From assembly GCF_014284305.1 (NCBI RefSeq), contig NZ_JACOFW010000028.1:1-50903 (forward strand): 50,903 nt of DNA, in the 5' to 3' direction. The notes beneath the pieces were generated by a model. That model was not told where the DNA came from and ran no database searches. It saw only the letters and a list, made by a program, of their open reading frames with translations. Every line of letters begins with the position of its first letter. Positions within the stretch are counted from its first letter, which is position 1. Positions 42,655 through 50,223 of this stretch are shown in pieces. This DNA is from Affinundibacterium seohonense (GTDB taxonomy: Bacteria > Pseudomonadota > Gammaproteobacteria > Burkholderiales > Burkholderiaceae_D). The translations under genes were made by a program, and so were the position numbers.

Positions 42655-43107
42655 TCAAGGTTGATAAATAAAATGCCAGTCGCTGTAACGCGTTGCGCCG
42701 GTAAAACTCACTACATCTGCTGGGAAACCTGCCGTCTTGATCGGCTTTGCTGCCGACAAAGAATAGATTCCCATAATGCCCCCTTCTTTATCTCGGACGA
42801 CTCCCCATTCTTCACTCAAGTTCATCGGATCTCGATAAAGACGCCTCAAAGGTCGAGCGATTTTTGTCGCCCTGTCGTCAAGCAATAAATCAGCCAATTC
42901 TTTAGGGAATTTTTTTACTGTCCCTGGTGAATTCTCATAGTATTGCCGGATTGCTTTCTTGTATGCCTGCCCTATCCAAAGCAGCTCAGCTTCCTTTTCT
43001 CGCCTCTCCGTCGTTGCGATGTTTTCCATCGCGCGAACTGAAACGATGGCAACTATGGAGACCAAAAACAAGGCGATCAAATAACTAAACCCTTGTTGCT
43101 TATACAT
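42655..43107 (-). CDS. Type II secretion-like pseudopilin
   Basis: The ATG at 43107 (MYKQQGFSYLIALFLVSIVA) is chosen over an upstream TTG; it lies two bases after the previous stop. 150 residues with a prepilin signal cut after QQG, but position +5 of the mature protein is isoleucine (FSYLI) where the glutamate should be. Lacking Glu5 is typical of tip pseudopilins such as GspK. The soluble part includes RREKEAELLWIGQAYKKAIR and a YSDWHFIY ending, seen in pseudopilins of T2SS-like clusters. Likely a minor or tip component. Confidence 0.8.
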   Translation of the reverse strand: MYKQQGFSYLIALFLVSIVAIVSVRAMENIATTERREKEAELLWIGQAYKKAIRQYYENSPGTVKKFPKELADLLLDDRATKIARPLRRLYRDPMNLSEEWGVVRDKEGGIMGIYSLSAAKPIKTAGFPADVVSFTGATRYSDWHFIYQP

Positions 43108-43109
43108 AC

Positions 43110-43505
43110 TCACCAATCCTTAAACCAGGTGCCGTCACGCGCTTTGTTTGGTGCACTCGATCGCACGTTCGAAATCACACCTAAGCTAGTATCTTCCGGC
43201 GGCACCAACACCCAGCTTCGCGCGCTCAGGGTAAACGGATCGATCGGAACACTTCTTAAATATTTTTCTGTGACCAAATCTTCCAATGCATCTGGATACT
43301 TATTTTTATCTCCATAATACTTATCGATCGCATCCCGCAATACATATAAATCTTCACGCAGCACCGCTTCTTTCGTCTTATCGATATTACCGAAATACTT
43401 TGGTGCAGCGATCGTCAAAATAATAGCGACAATCGCCAGAGCCACTATCAATTCAATTAACGTAAAACCGTTTTTACTCTTCTTAGGCTTATCACCATTG
43501 CGCAT
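43110..43505 (-). CDS. GspG-like pseudopilin
   Basis: 131 residues with a prepilin signal KKSKNG, then FTLIELIVALAIVAIILTIA with Glu5 present. The body (YFGNIDKTKEAVLREDLYVLRDAIDKYYGDKNKYPDALED, shown in parts) is GspG-like but shorter, without the GspG calcium site. It overlaps the upstream pseudopilin gene by 14 bases, so the two are coupled. Confidence 0.85.
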   Translation of the reverse strand: MRNGDKPKKSKNGFTLIELIVALAIVAIILTIAAPKYFGNIDKTKEAVLREDLYVLRDAIDKYYGDKNKYPDALEDLVTEKYLRSVPIDPFTLSARSWVLVPPEDTSLGVISNVRSSAPNKARDGTWFKDW

Positions 43506-43965
43506 AAGGTACTCCGTTTAGGCCCGTCTTACTCGACAAGGAATACACATCAAAAACATCATCTCCTTCGCGCGGCTGATCTGGTGAGGATTGAAAGCTT
43601 CGCAGTCCCCATGTTTTCATCGCAGGCACACTAGCATCGCTGTGAAACGGATCACGGGGGATCTTCCGAAGAAAATATAACTTCGGTGCATTAGGTCTAC
43701 TAACATCGCTGATCCCTGAAACCAATTCAATCAAACTTGGAGGATAGCCACTTTGATCCTCACGCAAAGCAATTTTCCCGCTACTAGCCGCCACCTTATA
43801 CGCATCAATCGCCTGCCGAATATCACGCACAGCGACTCGCAACTCACGCTCTTTTTCGCGTCGAACGGTGGTTTCTACAAACGGCACCGCAACCGTCGCC
43901 AAGACGCCGATAATGACGACAGAGGCAATCAACTCAATAAAACTAAATCCTGATTGATATTTCAT
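43492..43965 (-). CDS. GspG/GspH-like pseudopilin
   Basis: The ATG at 43965 (MKYQSGFSFIELIASVVIIG) is preferred over a TTG at 43986, because a six-residue leader ending in Gly fits prepilins and starts after the secretin stop. About 157 residues, Glu5 present. The soluble part has RREKERELRVAVRDIRQAID and KLYFLRKIPRDPFH, then FDVYSLSSKTGLNG. It is one of four different pseudopilins in a row. Confidence 0.85.
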   Translation of the reverse strand: MKYQSGFSFIELIASVVIIGVLATVAVPFVETTVRREKERELRVAVRDIRQAIDAYKVAASSGKIALREDQSGYPPSLIELVSGISDVSRPNAPKLYFLRKIPRDPFHSDASVPAMKTWGLRSFQSSPDQPREGDDVFDVYSLSSKTGLNGVPYAQW

Positions 43966-43975
43966 AAAACGATCA

Positions 43976-46336
43976 TTAGGGTTCAATTTGTAGCTTGTGA
44001 ATTTGCGGCAACGCAGGTCGATCTACCGCTTGATTCACACCGATCGGCGTCATTCCCAAGACGCCAATTTCCGTTTCACCGGCACTACGCAAGACTTTGT
44101 AGGTTACCGATAAGAGCTTTGTTTTTTCTTTGATCTGAACACCTTCGCTATTTCCTAAACCGATTGACACTCTTCCACTTGGCACATCGACCGAATGTCC
44201 GAAATTACCCTTCCCGTTCCTACTGAAGTAATCGCCATCTTTCACCGCAATAATCTCAATCTCAGCTGGGTTGAACGATAATTGCATGGAAGCTGCCCGC
44301 AGTGTTTGTCCACTTTCGATTTCTAAATCTAGTGTTTGCACGTCGTCTTTCTTGGCTTTTGACGGGCCATGCCAATTAATTTTTGGGGAATTGGCTCCAG
44401 CAACTGACGTTGGTATCGACGGTGAGTTCGATGTTTGCGATTTCGCGCTCGCAGACTTACCTGCTGCATCACCACTCTCGACTGGTCTCAACGTCAGTGC
44501 TTTGTTTTTCAGCATGGTTTCCGTACCAGACCAAAAACTCTCCGCAGAAGGACTCGCTCTTTGAATATTTCGAATCAACCGCGGTGTGATCGATAGAACA
44601 ATTTCGGTCTTTTGTCGGTTATCACTCTGGTTGGAGAATATCCGTCCAAGAACAGGAAGATCTCCCAACAAAGGAATTCGATTTGCAGATGAGCGATCTT
44701 CATCGCTAATCAAGCCTGCCAAAATCTGTGTTTCCCCATCTCGCAAACGCAATGCACTACTAAAATTACGCGTTCCGATTTGATAAGCTTGTGAGCCATT
44801 ATTAGTCTTAATTGAGGATACTAAAGAGCTCACTTCCATCGAAATTTTTAGACCAATTTCGTCACGTAAATGAATATTGGGTTCGACCTCTAACTTCAAC
44901 CCAACATCCAAGTAATTAATATTTTCTGAGACAAAATTACCAGTCGTCGTCGTGGTCACGACTGGCACCTTATCGCCGATCATAATCTTCGCTTTTTCCC
45001 GATCACGCACACGAATACTTGGATTGGCTAACAAGTTAGCATCACCGTCTGTTTTCTTGAGATTTAAAGTCGCGCTAGGCATTGTAATTCCGAGCAAATC
45101 AGAATTAAGACGTTTCATATCATTTAGGCGTAAGGTCTGACTCGCCGAGGACGTACCATTACCTACACTGCCATTCCCATTGGAATTGATAATCAACTCA
45201 TTGAGTGGCGCCACGGTGAATTGGCTGTTCACTTGTAAGCCAAGATTGAGCAAACTCGATCGATTGATTTCCAGAACCTCCACGTCGATCATCACTTCTG
45301 GCTCTTCGAGATCATGTAAATTAAGGAGCTTTTCAGCTAGTGCAATCGTTTCTGAATTCTCTCGTAGAATCAGCATATTGTATTTGTCATCGACAAAAAT
45401 ATCTTTGACTTTCAACACGGTCTTTAACATATTGGCCGCATTTTTCGCTTCCACGTTCGCCATGTAAAAGGCCTTTACAATTAAATCTTGATATTCTTTT
45501 TGCTTTTGACCGGTGTTCGGATAAATCAACACACTGGTCGAATTCAACACCTTTTTATCCAATTGATTGGTCGATAAAATCACATCGATTGCATCATCTA
45601 GGCTGGTACCTTTCAGAAACACCGACGTCCGTTGATCATTGCGAACATCACGATCAAAAATGAAATTAATGCCCGTGGTACGGGACAGTGCATCAAAAAT
45701 CATCTTGATACTATTGTCGCGAAACTCTAGATTGATCGGCTTTTTATAATTGGCACCTAAACTCGGGGTAGAAATCACTTCTTTCGCTTGCAAGGTATCA
45801 AGCTCGCGTTTGAGCGCGCGTGCTGCAGGCATTTCCGGTGCATTGCGTAGGGCACGTGACACCCATTCTTGCGCAACCACCAGTTCACCACGTTGCAATG
45901 CTTCACGTGCAGCCAATACTTCATCCTTTGCACTCGCAAACCGCAGCACATCTTCTTTTCCGGCTAGCGCGCGTGGATTTTCTGGATCATATTGAAGGAT
46001 GGTTTGATAGGCCTGCACTGCCTCCTTAGTTTGTCCTAAACTTAAGGCTGTTCCGCCAGTCATGAGCAACTTGTTGGTGGCACTTTCGCGCACTTTTAGC
46101 CAATCGCGCCGAAACTCAATGTCATTTGGTTTTAACTTCGTCGCTAACTCAAGCTCTTTGACTGCCGTTGCAAAATCTTGACGGGCGAGCGCATTCATCC
46201 CATCGCGATGATGAAAACCGGCAGCGCACCCAGCAAGCAGCATCGCAACAAAAATGCAGAGAAGGCGACTAGAAATAGTCGGAATTACGGTTAATTTCAT
46301 GCGTGATTTTTCATAAATAGGTGAACGATCATTCAT
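43976..46336 (-). CDS. gspD: GspD/PilQ-family secretin with TPR and cohesin-like domains
   Basis: 786 residues, or 774 if it starts at 46300 (MKLTVIPTISSRLLCIF), which gives a better lipoprotein signal (MLLAGC). TPR-like repeats follow (LARQDFATAVKELELATKLK; AVQAYQTILQYDPENPRAL), then the N0/STN domain (INLEFRDNSIKMIFDALSR, about 205-235), N1, and the secretin barrel (SNPSIRVRDREKAKIMIGDK-type VPV gate, DGETQILAGLISDEDR, IPLLGDLPVLGRIF). The final ~120 residues are cohesin-like (QLSFNPAEIEIIAVKDGDYF, VSIGLGNSEGVQIKEKTKLL). It forms the outer-membrane pore. The frame from 46336 overlaps the previous stop as ATGA. Confidence 0.92.
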   Translation of the reverse strand: MNDRSPIYEKSRMKLTVIPTISSRLLCIFVAMLLAGCAAGFHHRDGMNALARQDFATAVKELELATKLKPNDIEFRRDWLKVRESATNKLLMTGGTALSLGQTKEAVQAYQTILQYDPENPRALAGKEDVLRFASAKDEVLAAREALQRGELVVAQEWVSRALRNAPEMPAARALKRELDTLQAKEVISTPSLGANYKKPINLEFRDNSIKMIFDALSRTTGINFIFDRDVRNDQRTSVFLKGTSLDDAIDVILSTNQLDKKVLNSTSVLIYPNTGQKQKEYQDLIVKAFYMANVEAKNAANMLKTVLKVKDIFVDDKYNMLILRENSETIALAEKLLNLHDLEEPEVMIDVEVLEINRSSLLNLGLQVNSQFTVAPLNELIINSNGNGSVGNGTSSASQTLRLNDMKRLNSDLLGITMPSATLNLKKTDGDANLLANPSIRVRDREKAKIMIGDKVPVVTTTTTGNFVSENINYLDVGLKLEVEPNIHLRDEIGLKISMEVSSLVSSIKTNNGSQAYQIGTRNFSSALRLRDGETQILAGLISDEDRSSANRIPLLGDLPVLGRIFSNQSDNRQKTEIVLSITPRLIRNIQRASPSAESFWSGTETMLKNKALTLRPVESGDAAGKSASAKSQTSNSPSIPTSVAGANSPKINWHGPSKAKKDDVQTLDLEIESGQTLRAASMQLSFNPAEIEIIAVKDGDYFSRNGKGNFGHSVDVPSGRVSIGLGNSEGVQIKEKTKLLSVTYKVLRSAGETEIGVLGMTPIGVNQAVDRPALPQIHKLQIEP

Positions 46337-46839
46337 TCGATCGATAAATATTGTTTCTCACCAGTGGGCAAATGTTCGAGCTCTACACTTTGGTCTGTAA
46401 TTTTGATGACTTTATAGACGCTTTCGATCACCTCTCCCACCTTGGCAATGTGGGTCTGTTCACCACGTCCGAGATACACCACGACGTTACCCTCGTCCGT
46501 CAACTTTCCGAGGAAGCGATACGGCAATGGCGGTGGGTCAACTGGTGCTTGCGGAGCGGGCGCGGTTTCAGCGACAACTGTCTTGACGACCTGGTTGACA
46601 ACAACAGGAACGGGAGTCGCTGACCACCCTCTCGGTGAAAATGGGTCATCGTTTTTATTGCCCAATTCGTCTTCTACATCGACGGATGTGCCTTGCGCCA
46701 CATTTTTCGATGCGCTCATCGCCTTTGGCACTGTAAGCGGTTCAAAAGTATCGACTTCTGGGGCAATCGGGTAAATGATCGCAGCGATGGTGGCCGCAAG
46801 CGAACTCAATAAAAACAACCAACGATATCTTGCAAACAT
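46333..46839 (-). CDS. GspC/PilP-like protein linking inner membrane and secretin
   Basis: The ATG at 46839 (MFARYRWLFLLSSLAATIAA) is preferred to an upstream TTG. 168 residues: one N-terminal membrane helix, a proline-rich linker (about 95-110), and an HR-like beta domain (PYRFLGKLTDEGNVVVYLGR; KVGEVIESVYKVIKITDQSV; GEKQYLSIE) as in GspC and PilP, which dock on the secretin N0 domain. It lies between the PilO-like and secretin genes, as expected. Confidence 0.8.
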   Translation of the reverse strand: MFARYRWLFLLSSLAATIAAIIYPIAPEVDTFEPLTVPKAMSASKNVAQGTSVDVEDELGNKNDDPFSPRGWSATPVPVVVNQVVKTVVAETAPAPQAPVDPPPLPYRFLGKLTDEGNVVVYLGRGEQTHIAKVGEVIESVYKVIKITDQSVELEHLPTGEKQYLSIE

Positions 46840-46845
46840 GACCAA

Positions 46846-47388
46846 CTAAGCCTTACTAAAATAGGCTGACAACACGAGTTCGCAATGGAGATCGATAGAG
46901 ATAATGTCTTCGCGCGAGCAAGATATCCCGTCTAACAAAATATGCGGAGATTGCTCTTGCAAGTGGCTAATCATTTTTTTCAGCACGGGATAACGCGACA
47001 ACACACCAAAGCTGATGCGATAACGTAGATATGCTTGATTGGTATTATCGTCCAACACATAGGACACTTCTTCCAAGCCCACCTGCATATCTGACGCGAC
47101 GGTATTTAGAGTTTGGACCAGTTTGGCACTATCGAATGCAGGAAGTTGTATCAGCGGCTGGGAGAGGGCTTCCGCTTGTTTTCGCTCTTGTTTAATTTGT
47201 TCAATTTTCGCGATGGCCTCGCGAAGTTGTTGCTTAGGCAAATCTCGCTCTAGCCATAATTTAACGTAGATCCCTGTTAGGGAAACACAGAGTATCAATA
47301 GGCTTGTTATCAACAGAGAAAATAATGGTCGTGTTCGATAGCAGCGCAAGCTATGAAAACGAATTGATGAGGTAATCACTGAAAGCAT
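46846..47388 (-). CDS. GspM/PilO-like inner-membrane assembly protein
   Basis: 180 residues: a short basic cytoplasmic tail, a membrane helix (LLITSLLILCVSLTGIYV), a coiled coil (QQLREAIAKIEQIKQERKQA), then a ferredoxin-like periplasmic domain (VLKKMISHLQEQSPHILLDG). This layout is shared by GspM and PilO. It is the first gene of the secretion cluster; the 770-bp noncoding stretch upstream should carry its promoter. Confidence 0.72.
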   Translation of the reverse strand: MLSVITSSIRFHSLRCYRTRPLFSLLITSLLILCVSLTGIYVKLWLERDLPKQQLREAIAKIEQIKQERKQAEALSQPLIQLPAFDSAKLVQTLNTVASDMQVGLEEVSYVLDDNTNQAYLRYRISFGVLSRYPVLKKMISHLQEQSPHILLDGISCSREDIISIDLHCELVLSAYFSKA

Positions 47389-48157
47389 AGAACGAGGAGA
47401 AGCAATTACCTAAGAAAAAGATTGAAACAAGTATAGTTTTTAATTGTGCAGTGTTTAATTAGCCGAAATAATAACAGAAAATTTAATTTTTCCATTGAAA
47501 CAAAGGCAAGTTTTGACTGATATTTGTGATTGACTTATATCGCTGATTTAACGTTTTACGCGATTCTGTTCGTGGAAGTAAAAGTGCCCATTTGTGCGAA
47601 GTCAATTTGCCAATCCCTGAACGTACTGAAGTAAAAGTACTAATAAAAACAAAATGTCAGATTCTGCTATCCACGGATATGATTTGGTTGGCAAAATATG
47701 GTTATGGTTTTCACCCCGATATTTGCGTAGCAGCCCTCGTTAATCTATACACTGCTTCCACGAATCCAATCCAATTCATAGAAAGATTGCGGCTTGTGTA
47801 ACAAACTACATTTCTTGAAGACAAAGATGTAGTTTGTTACACTACACACCAGTCAACTGGAACATTTAGATGTGTTTGACTCCCTTAGTGCGGGATCGCC
47901 TCAAATAATGAGCTCACCAAGTATCTCTACGACTACCGAGCTTTGCGACAAATTGCGTGCAATTTTTGATTGGTAGTCGTTCCTCTTAAAATTGTGGCGC
48001 GTATCAGAATTACTTCACTTTCATCGATGAATTTAAAGTCTAAATGCGTAAATCGATCAGATTTACTTCGTCGGACAGGTAGAACAAGTACTAGGAGCAG
48101 AATTGACGTTGCGCGTGTATAAAGTTTTTCATCACGACTACGAATGATTGTTTAGCT
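47389..48157. other. Noncoding stretch upstream of the secretion cluster
   Basis: About 770 bp without a convincing gene. It is AT-rich near the secretion cluster (47400-47500) and holds the perfect inverted repeat at 47796-47842. A 69-codon TTG frame (47592-47801) ends in the left arm of that repeat and lacks further support. Confidence 0.4.
47796..47842. repeat. Perfect 16-bp inverted repeat
   Basis: GTGTAACAAACTACAT (47796-47811) and ATGTAGTTTGTTACAC (47827-47842) are exact reverse complements with a 15-nt spacer. No T-tract follows on either strand, so an operator or RNA hairpin is as likely as a terminator. Confidence 0.7.
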
Positions 48158-48297
48158 TTAATCTGACTCACAAGGACTGTCATAAATTCCGACTACTATT
48201 ACTTCATAAGGTAAATTCCACTCCAACACCTTTTTACGTCCTTTGGTAGCTTCTGAGGTTCGCCATGAAACAAGTGACAGACTTACCCGAGGTATTC

Positions 48298-49050
48298 CTA
48301 AGACTCGAAAACAATCTCCCTCTTTCGCAAAATCAAGTCTCCTTCCCAATCCTGTATTTTTGCAAAAGCAAAACTGCCATCTTCCACCGGAAATGGTCTT
48401 TCATTTAGCTTCATTTGAAATTTCACATAGTTATACCCAACACCACTTGTTGTGATTCTTGTTCGCGTTCCAATAGATTCGATAAATGATCGACTTGCTT
48501 CATACATTCTGAAAGCATTGGTCGAATCCTTGGCGTCATATCCGTCGATCGGATGAAGTGTATCGAGCACAGATGTACCATTAAACTGCGTGATTGGATG
48601 GATTTCAAAAACGTGGTCTGGATTCGTGTCGATCGCTTTCACGACAGGATTTCCTTGTACAAAATCACTACTATCACCGCCATGTTCATTCCAAATACGC
48701 CAAGCCCCCGACATCTGTACGCTAGATCCACTTTCCGCAAAATTTACTGTTTCCAGAAGCAATTCTTTATGTTCTCTCGCATTCATAAATTCCGCAACTA
48801 GAGGCAAGGCGATTTCCTTAGGACATCTCACGGCAATATGCATATCACCATCTTTCGACGGTGAGTTCGCCTTGCCTTTCGAATGATCGACAACACAGCT
48901 AGCGGAGATGGTCGCTCTGTTCTTATACTTTTTTATGAATGAATTTTTCAGTGTTAGTTGAACCTCTGCAAATGAGGTGGAGATAACGCCTAAGATAAGT
49001 AGAACAGAAACGAGCGCTTTTTTGTACTCGATGAATCCAGTTTGTTTCAT
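48298..49050 (-). CDS. Exported protein of unknown function after lodAB
   Basis: The start at 49050 (MKQTGFIEYKKALVSVLLIL) is chosen because it gives a signal peptide ending SFAEVQ; the frame from 49131 overlaps the flavoprotein gene. About 250 residues, periplasmic or secreted. Visible pieces are CVVDHSKGKANSPSKDGDMH, GAWRIWNEHGGDSSDFVQGN and HVFEIHPITQFNG (a His-rich strand), which I cannot assign to a family. Thirty-five bases separate it from the flavoprotein gene, so it is probably in the same operon. The C-terminus may be frameshifted: the overlapping frame at 48158-48349 continues plausibly (GIPRVSLSLVSWRTSEATKG). Confidence 0.65.
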   Translation of the reverse strand: MKQTGFIEYKKALVSVLLILGVISTSFAEVQLTLKNSFIKKYKNRATISASCVVDHSKGKANSPSKDGDMHIAVRCPKEIALPLVAEFMNAREHKELLLETVNFAESGSSVQMSGAWRIWNEHGGDSSDFVQGNPVVKAIDTNPDHVFEIHPITQFNGTSVLDTLHPIDGYDAKDSTNAFRMYEASRSFIESIGTRTRITTSGVGYNYVKFQMKLNERPFPVEDGSFAFAKIQDWEGDLILRKREIVFES

Positions 49051-49085
49051 AAAAGCTCCTTTTGAATGTTGATGGCACAACGCAA

Positions 49086-50219
49086 TTAAATTGCTAACTG
49101 TCGAGACTCCATACCACGTCGAATTGACCAAAATGGTTCATCTCTAAAACGAACGACACCCGCATAAGTCGCGTTGAGATGCTGACGATAGCGCCTATGC
49201 ACTGCGCGCATTTCATCAAGAAAGGCAACTCTGGCTGAGACCATCTCTTCTGGACTTTGTAATATCGCTCGTGCTGCACTTTCAGCTGATGCCAAGGCAT
49301 GGAAGAGCCCCTGAGACGCTATCGGATCAAAAGAGAGTAAGGCATCGCCGATAGCAAAGAAACCTGGAGCTGTCGCCACCATGGCATCCAGGTCGAGCTT
49401 TGCACTAGCTGCAGGACGAGCATAAACCGGCGCTGGCATGCACCCTATAAGAGCCTCGGCGAGGATTGGCAACGCCCGTGCTTTGGCGAGAAGATAGTCT
49501 GGTCTTCGCAGAGTTTTTAATTCGGGATCTGCACTATCAAGGTGAAACGCAAGCACGCGGTGCCCTGATGGCACTCTCACGCTGTACCACCAACCGTTAT
49601 GATCCGCACTGATCCGTGTGCAGTGATCGTCATCATTGCTTTCGCAGGACAGATAGGCGTAAAGGCAGATCATGGGATCGTCGACGTGGCGAGAAATTCC
49701 CAACTGACGTGCAAGGTTGGCGCTTTGTCCCGATGCATCGACGAGGATCTTTGCTTGATGAATTTGCCCAGTATCTTCAAGTAATATTTGCCAGCGATCA
49801 TCGCTTCTCTTGACTTGAAACTGACCACAGCCGTCAAGGAGTGTTGCTCCTGCCTCGACGGCTGCGGCGCGCAGGCCCGCATCAAAACGTTGGCGATCGA
49901 GATGCCAACCAGGACCGTTCGGATCGCGCATGGAATCAAAGTAGACAGGGTCATCGCAATCCCACGTTGATATGGTAGCCCTACGCTCAGCGTGCCCTTC
50001 GTTCAGAAAACTCTCAAGTACTCCCAGACGGTTCAGCAGTACCTTAGCTGCGCCTGGCAACGACTCGCCAATACGAGGAATTTCTGACGCATCACGGTCT
50101 TGTCGTTCCAGCAGCAATACTTTACATTGAGGCTGCAATCGCCGCGCCAGTGCCGAGCCTGCAGGCCCAGCACCAACGACAATAACGTCCCAATTCTCCA
50201 GTGGCTGATCAAGTTGCAT
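49086..50219 (-). CDS. lodB: LodB/GoxB-type FAD-dependent maturation protein
   Basis: 377 residues. An N-terminal FAD-binding Rossmann motif VVGAGPAGSALARRL (about 13-27), GESLPG as in flavin monooxygenases of the tryptophan-halogenase-like group, WHLDRQRFDAGL, and a second FAD motif FFAIGDALLSFDPIASQGL. LodB-type flavoproteins are needed to build the cysteine tryptophylquinone cofactor of LodA-type oxidases. It starts four bases after the LodA-like stop, which matches the lodAB operon of Marinomonas mediterranea. Confidence 0.85.
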   Translation of the reverse strand: MQLDQPLENWDVIVVGAGPAGSALARRLQPQCKVLLLERQDRDASEIPRIGESLPGAAKVLLNRLGVLESFLNEGHAERRATISTWDCDDPVYFDSMRDPNGPGWHLDRQRFDAGLRAAAVEAGATLLDGCGQFQVKRSDDRWQILLEDTGQIHQAKILVDASGQSANLARQLGISRHVDDPMICLYAYLSCESNDDDHCTRISADHNGWWYSVRVPSGHRVLAFHLDSADPELKTLRRPDYLLAKARALPILAEALIGCMPAPVYARPAASAKLDLDAMVATAPGFFAIGDALLSFDPIASQGLFHALASAESAARAILQSPEEMVSARVAFLDEMRAVHRRYRQHLNATYAGVVRFRDEPFWSIRRGMESRQLAI

Positions 50220-50223
50220 ATCA

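Noticed and set aside
37956..47388. A type IV pilus or MSHA pilus cluster
   Set aside because: PilM/N/O/P-like parts are present, but GspG with its typical C-terminus, a GspE/GspF pair and no pilin or PilT point to a type II-like system. The distinction is not absolute.
47592..47801. A 69-codon plus-strand frame ending in the inverted repeat
   Set aside because: TTG start, no ribosome site, no family resemblance, isolated position.
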